DNA of 8,782 nucleotides from Spirochaetota bacterium (GCA_029548025.1 JAKPOE010000471.1:1-8782); one strand, 5' to 3'. Shown: positions 1-7,490, counted from the first letter of the stretch. Numbers and translations: made by a program. The notes: a model not told the origin generated them from the sequence alone.

Positions 1-1
1 T

Positions 2-982
2 CCTTTAACAAAATTTGAACGCAGTATCATAATGGCTGAAGATGTTAATAATAATCAGATGTACGCACTTCATTCAGTGATTTCACATTTAAACAGATGT
101 GATCCCGATCCAGATTCAACTGATATCAAGGATGTTATCAGACAATGTATCAACCTGATTGCAAAAGTACCTGTTATTGTGGCATATAACTATAATGTGA
201 TGAAATTTAGAAAGGGTGGTGATTTAATTATTTGTAAACCAAATGCAGCGTGGAGCACGGCTGAAAACTTTTTGTATTTGTTGCACGGCGATGGGGAGCG
301 CCCTAATGAATATGAAGCAAAATTGTTTGATTTAGCATTAATGCTTCATGCCGAACATGGTGGGGGTAATAACTCAACATTTACTGTCAGAACGGTAACA
401 TCAAGCGGTGCCAATACATACATGGCATTGTGTGCCGGTATAGCATCTCTCAGTGGACATTTGCATGGAGGAGCTAATGAATCGGTCATGAAAATGATGA
501 AGGATATTAAACAAAATGTTAAAGATTGGGATGATGATGATGAGATAGAACATTATCTGAAGCTTATACTGCAAAAAAAGGCGTATGACCGCAGCGGTAA
601 AATTTATGGCATAGGACATGCTGTTTACACAAAATCAGACCCGCGTGCCGTAATATTCAGAAAAAAGGCAGAGGAATTTGCAAAAATGAAGAAAAATCTG
701 GAAGAATTTACATTATTTACAAAGGTCGCTGATATTGGCACTCAACTTTTGCTGGGTGATAAATCAAAGATTGTATCTCCTAATGTAGATTTTTATTCAG
801 GATTAATATATAAGATGATGGGTATACCTATGGAAATATTTACACCAATATTTGCGATGGCACGTTTTGCTGGATGGTCTGCTCATAGGATAGAACAAAT
901 AATACACAATAAGATAATCAGGCCTGCGTATGCTTCATCAATCGATGAATATAAAAATTACATCCCATTAAATGAACGATAA
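2..982 (+). CDS. gltA: Citrate synthase family protein, 5'-truncated by the window edge
   Basis: Condenses acetyl-CoA with oxaloacetate to citrate at the entry to the TCA cycle; a 2-methylcitrate synthase role cannot be excluded. The frame is open from base 2 without a stop. The ATG at 32 has no SD and lies inside the conserved fold, so the true start is upstream; roughly 100 or more N-terminal residues are missing compared with ~430-residue homologues. Counting from the ATG at 32, the three catalytic residues are visible: His145 in LHGGANE, His196 in GIGHAVY and Asp253 in NVDFYSG. The 57-residue spacing between the last two matches the E. coli enzyme. The upstream block HAEHGGGNNSTF has GGG where many homologues have an Glu-x-Asn-Ala type segment, a subfamily variant. 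FAMARFAGWSAH contains the expected substrate-binding Arg (Arg278). A strong terminator follows, so it is the last gene of its transcript. Confidence 0.93.
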   Translation, partial: PLTKFERSIIMAEDVNNNQMYALHSVISHLNRCDPDPDSTDIKDVIRQCINLIAKVPVIVAYNYNVMKFRKGGDLIICKPNAAWSTAENFLYLLHGDGERPNEYEAKLFDLALMLHAEHGGGNNSTFTVRTVTSSGANTYMALCAGIASLSGHLHGGANESVMKMMKDIKQNVKDWDDDDEIEHYLKLILQKKAYDRSGKIYGIGHAVYTKSDPRAVIFRKKAEEFAKMKKNLEEFTLFTKVADIGTQLLLGDKSKIVSPNVDFYSGLIYKMMGIPMEIFTPIFAMARFAGWSAHRIEQIIHNKIIRPAYASSIDEYKNYIPLNER

Positions 983-1006
983 TATATTGGTTTATACTAT
1001 ATTATA

Positions 1007-1036
1007 AACCCTGCGCGATGGTGCAGGGTTTTTTTT
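1007..1036 (+). terminator. Intrinsic terminator after the citrate synthase gene
   Basis: An 8-bp perfect stem, AACCCTGC (1007-1014) with GCAGGGTT (1023-1030), encloses an 8-nt loop. It is followed by a run of eight T residues (1029-1036) that begins within the 3' arm. It lies 25 nt after the citrate synthase stop and separates that gene from the redox operon. Confidence 0.93.
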
Positions 1037-1050
1037 AGTATAAAATATAG

Positions 1051-1080
1051 TTGACAAAATTGTATCATTTTTACAACATA
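1051..1080 (+). promoter_or_regulatory. Candidate promoter of the redox operon
   Basis: A perfect -35 box TTGACA at 1051-1056 lies just beyond the preceding terminator. The -10 box is less clear; AACATA (1075-1080, 18-nt spacer) is the best placed candidate but a poor match to TATAAT. Position between a terminator and the first SD of the operon supports a promoter here. Confidence 0.5.
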
Positions 1081-1106
1081 ACACTGTTATGTTAAGAGGA
1101 GGTTTT

Positions 1107-2600
1107 ATGAAATATGATGTCATAGTCATTGGTGCAGGTAATGCTGGTTTAACTGCAGCAGCAACACTTGCAAAAAAAGGTGTCAAAACACTTTTAATTG
1201 AAAAGCATAACATTCCTGGAGGGTGTGCTACCAGTTTTTGCAGGGGTCGTTTTGAATTTGAAGTTTCACTTCATCAGTTGAGTGGAATGGGTACCCCTGA
1301 AAGGCCTGGTCCATTACGAAGCATTCTTGATAGCGTGGGTGTACTTGATACATTAGAGTTTGTCCAGATGGACAAGCTTTACCGGGTGGTAGTACCGGGT
1401 TTGATTGATATTACACTGCCAGCAGATAAAGAAGGGATTGTTACTGCATTACAGGCAAAATTTCCTGAGGAAAAAGATGCCATTAAAAAATTTTTTGATT
1501 TTGTATGGCAGTTTTTCATGGAGGTAATAGGAGCTTTTTATCTAAATGATCCGGATATAAATCAAAAAAAATATCCATTATATTATAAGTATGCCTTAAA
1601 GGATACACAATCAGTATTAAATGAATATTTTACCAATCCAATGCTAAAAGCAGTCATAACTCCTTACTGGACCTATATGGGCTTGCCTCCTTCAAAATTA
1701 TGTTTTAGTGATATGGCAGCGTTGTTGTTTTCTTATGCTGAGTTTAAACCATATCACATAAAAGGCGGCTCGCAGATGCTGTCAAATAGTTTGCTTGAGA
1801 AATTTTACAGCAATGGCGGTGAAGCATTATTTAATACAGAAGTACAGAAGCTTCTTGTTAAAAATAATAGCGTTTATGGAGTAAAAACATCAGATGGCAC
1901 TGAATTTCAATCAAAATATGTTTTATCCAATGCATCAGCAATCAGTACATTTGTTGATATGCTGGATGACGACAAGGTTTCTGGTCAGGTTATTGAGCCA
2001 TATAAAGGTAGTAGCATTGGAACATCGTTTTTTACTATATATTGCGGTCTTGATTGTGAATACGATAAGGTTGGAATCAATGAAGAAACCAATTTTATAT
2101 GCAACACTGCCAATCCAGAATATGATTACGAATTATCAAAAGTTGTGGATACCGACCAGAGTTCATTTATTGTAACATGCTACAATGTTTTTGATAATGC
2201 AATGGTTCCTGAAGGCACCAGTCAGGTTGTACTGGTAACCATGAAATATGCTGATGCATGGCTTAAAGTTCCACCTGCACAGTATTATGATGAAAAATGC
2301 CGCTGTGCAGAAGCAATGCTTAACAATGCTGAAAGAGTTTTTCCCGGGCTTGTAAGCCATATTGAAGAGATGGAAATTGCAACGCCTATAACCCATATGC
2401 GTTATTTAAATCATCCCGGTGGAGGAGCATACGGATTTGATCAGTATGTAAAAGATTCTACTTTGTTTATTTCGCCTAAACCGCCCATCAATGGTCTTTA
2501 TTGTGCAGGGAGCTGGTACGGTTCTGCAGGCTATCAGCCAACCCTTACATCAGGACATTCAGCAGCAATGGCAATAGTAAAAGATATACGTAACAAATAG
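1107..2600 (+). CDS. FAD-dependent oxidoreductase, phytoene desaturase / retinol saturase-like
   Basis: A 497-residue flavoprotein of the CrtI/CrtISO/RetSat amine-oxidase-like superfamily. The N-terminus carries the Rossmann FAD motif GAGNAG (9-14), acidic Glu32 for the adenosine ribose and a following GG (38-39) in IPGGCATSF. The C-terminus holds the second FAD-contacting segment, GLYCAGSWYGSAGYQP (463-478). Family members desaturate, saturate or isomerise polyenes and related hydrophobic substrates; the substrate here is not readable. The start at 1107 is chosen because AAGAGGAGG (1094-1102) sits 4 nt upstream; an in-frame ATG at 1089 lies before that SD and would place it inside the coding region. 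It is the first gene of a three-gene operon, followed after 9 nt by an electron-transfer reductase, suggesting it may be reduced by that partner. No crtB-like phytoene synthase is nearby, so a carotenoid role is unsupported. Confidence 0.88.
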   Translation: MKYDVIVIGAGNAGLTAAATLAKKGVKTLLIEKHNIPGGCATSFCRGRFEFEVSLHQLSGMGTPERPGPLRSILDSVGVLDTLEFVQMDKLYRVVVPGLIDITLPADKEGIVTALQAKFPEEKDAIKKFFDFVWQFFMEVIGAFYLNDPDINQKKYPLYYKYALKDTQSVLNEYFTNPMLKAVITPYWTYMGLPPSKLCFSDMAALLFSYAEFKPYHIKGGSQMLSNSLLEKFYSNGGEALFNTEVQKLLVKNNSVYGVKTSDGTEFQSKYVLSNASAISTFVDMLDDDKVSGQVIEPYKGSSIGTSFFTIYCGLDCEYDKVGINEETNFICNTANPEYDYELSKVVDTDQSSFIVTCYNVFDNAMVPEGTSQVVLVTMKYADAWLKVPPAQYYDEKCRCAEAMLNNAERVFPGLVSHIEEMEIATPITHMRYLNHPGGGAYGFDQYVKDSTLFISPKPPINGLYCAGSWYGSAGYQPTLTSGHSAAMAIVKDIRNK

Positions 2601-2609
2601 GAGGGGATG

Positions 2610-3758
2610 ATGAATAGTGAAATACTGAAACAGTTAGATGGTTATGATAACGTTATAAACGAACGAGAGGTGCTCAAACGGTATGGTTATGATTATAGAT
2701 TGGATCGAGGGTTTGTAAGAAAATATCTTGAGCGGTTGCATCCACGGTATATTACTACCAAAATTATTGACATCATAGAAGAAACGCCGTCAACCAAAAC
2801 ATTGCGTTTGGATTCAGTGGAAAAATATTTACCGCCATTTCAGGCAGGACAGTACATATCTGTTAATGTTGATATTGATGGAATCAGAACTTCACGGCCA
2901 TATAGCATTTCCTCATCACCTGATGAGACAGCATATTATGATATCACTATCAGACGAGTTGAAGGTGGGTTTGTATCTCATTACTTGCTTGATTCAACAA
3001 AGATTGGCAACACATTGCAAATATCATCACCCGCAGGTAATTTTATCCATAATCCTATTATTCACAGCAATGAACTTGTTTTTATTGCAGGCGGTAGCGG
3101 CATAACACCATTTAAATCCATGATTCAACATGCTGTTAACACCGGTATCAGCAGGGATATATGGCTTATCTATGGAAACAAAAATTCAGAAGAATTATTG
3201 TTTCATGATTACTTTACCATCGTTGCAAAAAAATACCCCACTATACGCTATGTGCAGGTATTGGAGGAGGGCGGGGCCAGCTATAATGGGTATATAACGG
3301 CAAAAATAATTAAGGAAGTTGTGGGCGATAGTTCCAGTAAAACTTTTTTTGTATGTGGACCTCAGGGTTTATATAAACATATCCTCAACGAATTACAAAC
3401 CTTACAATTAAAGCCCAGACAGATACGCATGGAGATGTATGGAGTGCCCACAGATGTTTTTAAACAAAGTGGATGGCCTGAAGATGTTACGCCAGATTCG
3501 AAATTTAAAATTACTATTAAAAATAAAAAAGAATTTACGGTAGCAGCAGGTGAACCATTGTTAAACTCAATGGAGAAAAATGGAGTCATTGTACCATCGT
3601 TATGCAGAAGCGGGGAATGCAGCTTATGCAGGGTTAAACTTATATCAGGGAAAGTGTATCAGCCAGAAGGTGTTAAGCTGCGTCAGGCTGACCGACGTTT
3701 TGGTTATATCCATTCATGTGCTGCTTTCCCTATCACGGATTGTGAAATAATGCTATAA
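2610..3758 (+). CDS. Ferredoxin-NAD(P)H reductase-like flavoprotein with C-terminal [2Fe-2S] domain
   Basis: A self-contained electron-transfer chain from NAD(P)H through FAD to a plant-type [2Fe-2S] cluster. Numbering is from the ATG at 2607 (383 residues); starting at 2610 removes one Met. Order: an unassigned N-terminal extension of about 45 residues; an FAD-binding barrel with RPYSISS (97-103); an NAD(P)-binding domain with GGSGITP (162-168) and CGPQG (250-254); a C-terminal ferredoxin domain with Cys333, Cys338, Cys341 and Cys371 (C-x4-C-x2-C-x29-C). The start at 2610 is preferred because GGAGG (2600-2604) is then 5 nt away; the adjacent ATG at 2607 leaves only 2 nt. The SD overlaps the preceding TAG stop, which suggests translational coupling. 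Similar architectures serve oxygenases, desaturases and deoxysugar dehydratases; the acceptor is probably a neighbouring flavoprotein (inference). Confidence 0.92.
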   Translation: MNSEILKQLDGYDNVINEREVLKRYGYDYRLDRGFVRKYLERLHPRYITTKIIDIIEETPSTKTLRLDSVEKYLPPFQAGQYISVNVDIDGIRTSRPYSISSSPDETAYYDITIRRVEGGFVSHYLLDSTKIGNTLQISSPAGNFIHNPIIHSNELVFIAGGSGITPFKSMIQHAVNTGISRDIWLIYGNKNSEELLFHDYFTIVAKKYPTIRYVQVLEEGGASYNGYITAKIIKEVVGDSSSKTFFVCGPQGLYKHILNELQTLQLKPRQIRMEMYGVPTDVFKQSGWPEDVTPDSKFKITIKNKKEFTVAAGEPLLNSMEKNGVIVPSLCRSGECSLCRVKLISGKVYQPEGVKLRQADRRFGYIHSCAAFPITDCEIML

Positions 3759-3783
3759 AAATTAATTGATTGAAGGAGATGTT

Positions 3784-4773
3784 ATGATCACTACTAAAAT
3801 TACAGAGATGTTTGGTGTTAAGTATCCAATTATTTGTGGAGCTATGATGTGGTTATGTAAACCAAAACTTTGTGCAGCAATTTCAAACGCTGGTGGTATT
3901 GGAAATTTAACGGCAGGAAATTATAGCTCAGAAGAGGAGTTTAGAAATGCTATCCATGAAACGCGGAAACTAACTGATAAACCTTTTTTTGTTAATGTAA
4001 CAATTTTGCCATCTGTTCGCATTACTGGTGAGCATCATAAGATGTATTTAAAGGTATGTGCTGAAGAAAAGGTAGCTGGCATAGAAATATCAGGATCACC
4101 TATTGATAAAGCATGCGGCATGGAATATATTGAGATGCTTAAAAAAGCAGGGGTTAAACTTTTTCACAAAGTAGGTGCGGTACGCCATGCTCTCCATGCA
4201 GAACAGGTTGGTTATGATGGAATTTATGCCGCAGGAATTGAAGAAGGAGGGCATCCTTTAAGTGATGATGTTTCAACGATGGTATTAACAACAAAGATTG
4301 CTAAAACAGTAAAATTACCGGTTATTACGGTAGGCGGCATTGCTGATGGTAAAACAATGGCAGCTGCTTTCATGTTAGGAGCTGAGGGAGTTATGATGGC
4401 AAGCAGGTTTATTGCAACCAAGGAATGTGAAGTCCATGACAATATAAAGCAGGAGCTTGTAAAAAGGCAGGAATATGAAACAACCTTAATTATGAAGAGT
4501 TTACATCTTCAAGGACGTGCTTTAAAGAATGATGTGGTCAATAAAATACTGGATATTGAACAGCGCGGTGGCGGCTTTGAAGAGCTTTTCCCGCTTATTT
4601 CAGGCGAACGGATGAGCAAGGCATGGAACAATGGCGATGTAAATGCTGCACCATTAATGGTAGGGCAATCCATAGGGCTCATTGATGATATACCATCATG
4701 TGCTGAATTGCTTCAAAGGATGGAGAAAGAAGCTGAAACGCAAATTAAAAAGATTTATAGTAACATACTGTAA
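3784..4773 (+). CDS. FMN-dependent nitronate monooxygenase / FabK-like TIM-barrel protein
   Basis: A 329-residue protein of the NMO/2-nitropropane dioxygenase superfamily. Visible marks are the N-terminal strand VKYPIICGAMMW (12-23), NAGGIGNLTAG (35-45), EEGGHPLSDD (153-162) with the conserved GGH His157, the phosphate-binding loop GGIADG (184-189) and GAEGVMMASRF (199-209). Members include nitronate monooxygenases, NADH:quinone reductases and the enoyl-ACP reductase FabK; these cannot be separated by eye. The start at 3784 is chosen because AAGGAG (3773-3778) is 5 nt upstream; an in-frame TTG at 3766 precedes that SD. It is the third gene of the operon, 25 nt after the reductase. Next to a ferredoxin-fused reductase and a CrtI-like enzyme, a reductive role on an unsaturated thioester or lipid is as plausible as nitronate detoxification. 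Confidence 0.87.
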   Translation: MITTKITEMFGVKYPIICGAMMWLCKPKLCAAISNAGGIGNLTAGNYSSEEEFRNAIHETRKLTDKPFFVNVTILPSVRITGEHHKMYLKVCAEEKVAGIEISGSPIDKACGMEYIEMLKKAGVKLFHKVGAVRHALHAEQVGYDGIYAAGIEEGGHPLSDDVSTMVLTTKIAKTVKLPVITVGGIADGKTMAAAFMLGAEGVMMASRFIATKECEVHDNIKQELVKRQEYETTLIMKSLHLQGRALKNDVVNKILDIEQRGGGFEELFPLISGERMSKAWNNGDVNAAPLMVGQSIGLIDDIPSCAELLQRMEKEAETQIKKIYSNIL

Positions 4774-4781
4774 TAAATAGC

Positions 4782-4810
4782 GCGCAGGCAATCTGCGAAA
4801 TTGCCTGCGC
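4782..4810. terminator. Hairpin between convergent genes, probable bidirectional terminator
   Basis: An 11-bp perfect GC-rich stem, GCGCAGGCAAT (4782-4792) with ATTGCCTGCGC (4800-4810), has a 7-nt loop. It lies 8 nt after the plus-strand operon stop and 35 nt beyond the minus-strand GDSL stop. T-tracts are imperfect on both sides (ATACATTTCTT on plus; CTATTTATTA on minus), so termination strength is uncertain. Confidence 0.7.
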
Positions 4811-4845
4811 ATACATTTCTTCATTATTGCAAGTGAGAAGAATAT

Positions 4846-5406
4846 TTATTTGAGGAGTGGTATCAATCTCTTTTTTATGGCTTCTGCTATTAAGAGATGT
4901 CCTTTTTCATTAGGGTAGCGATAATCATGGGTAAGCAGCGATTCCAGAGTATCATTATTCTCATACAGATAATTCATCCATTCAATGTGCACAGTAGCTA
5001 AATGACAATGTAAATCCAATGCTACTTCACGCACCGTTCGGGTAAAGACGTTGACAGCGTCCATATCATACTGATTTGGGACAAGATGCAGCGTTGGCAT
5101 AATAATATGCTTGATGTATGATTCACGCGCCTTTTGTACCATCCTGACTAAATTCTCTTTAAATTCAGACCTATATACCGGGCGGTACATGTCGTCCATA
5201 CCAAAATGAATAATCAGCACATCTGGTTTATGCTGCAATACCCTGTCAAAATGCCAGATCCCTTCAAAGGAGCTATCGCCAAAATGAGATACATTAATGA
5301 TGCTATGCTGTTTGATTGCCTCATCGCTTGAAAGCATTGCAACGTATGATTGAGTGGTTGCATACCCTGAAGTTATAGAGCCGCCTGATAGTACTATTGT
5401 TGCCAT
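4846..5406 (-). CDS. SGNH/GDSL hydrolase-like protein with altered catalytic blocks
   Basis: A 186-residue single-domain protein with no evident signal peptide, so probably cytoplasmic. SGNH blocks are recognisable in order: block I as LSGGSITSGYA with nucleophile Ser10 (GGS for GDS); block II Gly43 in HFGDSS; block III as FGMDD (68-72) with Asp71 where Asn is usual; block V as DYRYPNEKGH (161-170) with Tyr164 where the catalytic His of the usual D-x-x-H-P-N should be. Family members are esterases, lipases, deacylases or thioesterases. The missing His and Asn make ordinary activity doubtful, although His160 next to Asp161 could conceivably substitute. The ATG at 5406 has only an A-rich upstream stretch and no clear SD; it gives the expected distance to block I. 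The gene is divergent from the lipid kinase gene and convergent with the redox operon. Confidence 0.82.
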   Translation of the reverse strand: MATIVLSGGSITSGYATTQSYVAMLSSDEAIKQHSIINVSHFGDSSFEGIWHFDRVLQHKPDVLIIHFGMDDMYRPVYRSEFKENLVRMVQKARESYIKHIIMPTLHLVPNQYDMDAVNVFTRTVREVALDLHCHLATVHIEWMNYLYENNDTLESLLTHDYRYPNEKGHLLIAEAIKKRLIPLLK

Positions 5407-5433
5407 ATTTTTTTCATAGCAATTTTTTTAAGA

Positions 5434-5461
5434 AAAATAAATATTCACAATAATAAGTCAA
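5434..5461 (-). promoter_or_regulatory. Candidate promoter of the GDSL-like gene
   Basis: On the minus strand TTGACT (5461-5456) and TATTTT (5439-5434) are separated by 16 nt, each a partial match to the -35 and -10 consensus. Predicted initiation near 5428 would give a short leader of about 20 nt. It is back to back with the lipid kinase promoter. Confidence 0.42.
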
Positions 5462-5486
5462 ATCATTTTATATAGGTAAAATCAAA

Positions 5487-5516
5487 TTGACAGATACTCA
5501 ACAACATTTGTATGGT
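5487..5516 (+). promoter_or_regulatory. Candidate promoter of the lipid kinase gene
   Basis: A perfect TTGACA (5487-5492) is followed after 18 nt by TATGGT (5511-5516), a 4/6 match to the -10 consensus. It lies about 50 nt before the ATG at 5573 and is the only good -35 box in this divergent intergenic region. Confidence 0.5.
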
Positions 5517-5572
5517 AAATACCAGAATGATAGTATACATTTTTTTATAAAAAAGCAAAAGGTATAAACTCA

Positions 5573-6490
5573 ATGAAAAGGATTGGAATTATTGTTAATC
5601 TTAATTCACGAAAATATAAATTAGCAAAAAAACCTGATGATAGCTATGAACGGCTGGGTGGCGACCATGTGATTGTGCGCTATACACATTCAATAGATGA
5701 AATTGCAGATGTGGCAACAGAGTTTAAAAGGGCAGGAATGGATTACATAGCACCCTGTGGTGGCGATGGGACATTACATCATGTTATTACTCAGTTTAAT
5801 AAAATTTATCAAAACAATCTACCGCCATTTTTGATTTTGAAAGGCGGTACTATGAATAACGTTGCTACCAGTATTAACTTAACAGGTGATGCAGAGTCAA
5901 TTTTAAAGCGTGCCATTGCAACAATAAAAGCTGATAATGCATTGCCAACCATAGAACGAAAAACAATGAATGTAAATAATACCTATTGTTTTTTATTTGG
6001 GAATGGGCTTGTAGCTGATTTTTTAGAAAGATATTATACTATAGGCAAAAGCTATACTAAACTTGTAAAGCTTATTTATGACAGTATTGTGGAAGCTCTT
6101 TTCAATAAAAACTCAAATTTTTTTAAGGGTTTTGATGGTAGCATAACCTGTGACCAGCAAACATTACCGTATGCCAATGTTCTTGGATTGCTGGCCGGTA
6201 CAGTTGAAACAGTTGGTATGGGTTTTTATCCTCTCTATAGAGCAAATGAGAAAAGTGATTTGTTTCATGTCATTGTATGTGCAATGGCTCCCAAAGATCT
6301 GGCTAAAAATATTGTTAAATTAAAAAAGGGTATTCCCATACGTCATGAAAAATTTTATGAAAATACAGTTAAAACAATTGATATACATTCAGATAAACCT
6401 TTTGCCTATACTATGGATGGCGATTTATACTATGCTGAAAATACATTAAAAGTAACAACAGGGATTAATGTACAGTTTGTTGTTGTATAA
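5573..6490 (+). CDS. Diacylglycerol/sphingosine kinase-family protein (DAGK catalytic domain)
   Basis: A 305-residue soluble protein of the DgkB/YegS/LCB5 lipid kinase family, which phosphorylates diacylglycerol or related lipid alcohols with ATP at the membrane surface. The nucleotide-binding signature PCGGDGTLHHVI (61-72) contains GGDGT; the second glycine-rich segment LKGGTMNNVATS (89-100) corresponds to the usual G-T-x-N-D/N; the C-terminal MDGD (281-284) is the conserved acidic motif near the end of the fold. The first strand IIVNLNSRK (6-14) lacks the more common N-P-x-S-G. Length fits the ~300-residue bacterial family. The start is the ATG at 5573 with AAAAGG (5557-5562) about 10 nt upstream. 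It appears monocistronic and runs convergently into the DAHP synthase gene with a 13-nt gap. The lipid substrate cannot be told from sequence. Confidence 0.88.
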   Translation: MKRIGIIVNLNSRKYKLAKKPDDSYERLGGDHVIVRYTHSIDEIADVATEFKRAGMDYIAPCGGDGTLHHVITQFNKIYQNNLPPFLILKGGTMNNVATSINLTGDAESILKRAIATIKADNALPTIERKTMNVNNTYCFLFGNGLVADFLERYYTIGKSYTKLVKLIYDSIVEALFNKNSNFFKGFDGSITCDQQTLPYANVLGLLAGTVETVGMGFYPLYRANEKSDLFHVIVCAMAPKDLAKNIVKLKKGIPIRHEKFYENTVKTIDIHSDKPFAYTMDGDLYYAENTLKVTTGINVQFVVV

Positions 6491-6505
6491 GATATTACAA
6501 ATATC
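6491..6505. repeat. Small AT-rich inverted repeat between convergent genes
   Basis: GATATT (6491-6496) and AATATC (6500-6505) form a perfect 6-bp palindrome around ACA. It begins just after the lipid kinase stop and overlaps the last two bases of the DAHP synthase stop. No T-tract follows on either strand, so it is a weak terminator candidate at best; no other termination signal is visible between the two genes. Confidence 0.4.
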
Positions 6506-7382
6506 ATACGACAGCTTTATTCAGCATTGTGCATAATTCTTTTACATCATGCATCAGCAATTCAAATTTATCCGGTCGCAATGATTGATCACCATCACAA
6601 AGAGCAGCTTCCGGATTGATATGACATTCTATCATGAGTCCATCTGCACCTGCAGCAATTGCAGCTAATGATAATGGATGGATGAGTTTCCAATTGCCGG
6701 AGGCATGAGAAGGGTCTACCATTACAGGAAGATGAGTTTTTTGCTTTAATACACAAACAGCAGATATATCCAGTGTATTCCGTGTTTCTGTTTCAAATGT
6801 TCTGATACCGCGTTCACATAGTATAACACTGGTATTACCCTCTGCTAATATATATTCTGCAGCCATTAAATATTCTTTAATGGTAACCATCATACCGCGT
6901 TTAAGCAATATAGGCTTTTGTAGTTTACCTAATTTTTTTAATAAGGAAAAATTTTGACAATTCCGTGCACCAACCTGAAGAATATCTGCATATTGGCTGA
7001 CCATAGCAATATCTTCTGAATCCAGAACTTCGGTAACAACTGGCATGGTGTAGTAATCACCGGCTTTTCGTAACAATTTTAATCCCTCAATTCCCAGCCC
7101 CTGAAAAGCATAGGGGGATGTTCGTGGTTTAAAAGCACCACCACGCAAAATAGTTGCACCAGCCTTTTTCACAAAATGGGCAGTAGCCATAATCTGTTCT
7201 TCAGATTCAATAGAGCAGGGACCTGCAATAATGGTTACGTTGTGATGGCTAACAGTTGTGTTATATGGCAATTGTATAGCAGTACAATCGCAATATGTTT
7301 TACTGAATAATGGATTGGACTTGTCCCTGTTTGTTGTAATTGTGTTTGATAGCTCTACATGATGAGTGCTGGATATGGTCAT
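6504..7382 (-). CDS. aroF: 3-deoxy-7-phosphoheptulonate (DAHP) synthase, short type I-beta
   Basis: Condenses phosphoenolpyruvate and erythrose 4-phosphate to DAHP, the first step of the shikimate route to Phe, Tyr, Trp and chorismate. The 292-residue TIM barrel shows every class I-beta block: AGPCSIES (53-60), [18 protein letters not shown] (80-97), [10 protein letters not shown] (136-145), LLKRGM (159-164), ERGIRTFE (190-197), DPSHASG (223-229) and GADGLMIE (245-252). Metal ligands by analogy with the Thermotoga enzyme are Cys56, His226, Glu252 and Asp263. The region before the barrel is about 48 residues, with no recognisable ferredoxin-like/ACT domain, and no chorismate mutase is fused, so allosteric feedback of the Thermotoga or Bacillus kind is not evident. 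The ATG at 7382 has a strong SD, GGAGG (7392-7388), 5 nt upstream. Its long leader carries an aromatic leader peptide and a terminator, described separately. Confidence 0.96.
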   Translation of the reverse strand: MTISSTHHVELSNTITTNRDKSNPLFSKTYCDCTAIQLPYNTTVSHHNVTIIAGPCSIESEEQIMATAHFVKKAGATILRGGAFKPRTSPYAFQGLGIEGLKLLRKAGDYYTMPVVTEVLDSEDIAMVSQYADILQVGARNCQNFSLLKKLGKLQKPILLKRGMMVTIKEYLMAAEYILAEGNTSVILCERGIRTFETETRNTLDISAVCVLKQKTHLPVMVDPSHASGNWKLIHPLSLAAIAAGADGLMIECHINPEAALCDGDQSLRPDKFELLMHDVKELCTMLNKAVV

Positions 7383-7386
7383 ATAC

Positions 7387-7427
7387 TCCTCCGTTTAATA
7401 GTATTAATGTTTAATGAGCCTGGAGGA
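7387..7427 (-). promoter_or_regulatory. Possible SD-sequestering helix before DAHP synthase
   Basis: TCCTCC (7427-7422) is perfectly complementary to GGAGGA (7392-7387), which contains the SD of the DAHP synthase gene. The loop would be 29 nt and AT-rich. The pairing is seen in the sequence; a role in translational control is inference, and a 6-bp helix with such a loop is only marginally stable. Confidence 0.35.
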
Positions 7428-7455
7428 TGGCGACCTTATATATTTGTACTACAAT

Positions 7456-7490
7456 AAAAAAGGCCGCCAGCTACCCGCCTGCGGCCCCTT
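7456..7490 (-). terminator. Attenuator: intrinsic terminator in the DAHP synthase leader
   Basis: Reading the minus strand, GGCCGC (7486-7481) pairs with GCGGCC (7467-7462), and the helix can extend through G-U and A-U pairs at its base. It is followed directly by six T residues (7461-7456). The terminator lies 25 nt past the leader-peptide stop and about 75 nt before the DAHP synthase start, so it would end transcripts before the structural gene unless disrupted. GC content is far above the surrounding AT-rich leader. Confidence 0.88.

Noticed and set aside
1089..1106. Upstream ATG for the FAD protein
   Set aside because: It would place the strong SD AAGAGGAGG inside the coding sequence; the ATG at 1107 has correct spacing and starts directly before the Rossmann strand.
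1107..2600. Carotenoid biosynthesis locus
   Set aside because: Only a CrtI-like fold is seen; no phytoene synthase, cyclase or prenyl synthase is present, and the neighbours are redox proteins.
3766..3783. TTG start for the NMO-like protein
   Set aside because: The SD at 3773-3778 lies downstream of it; ATG 3784 is ideally spaced and matches the family N-terminus.
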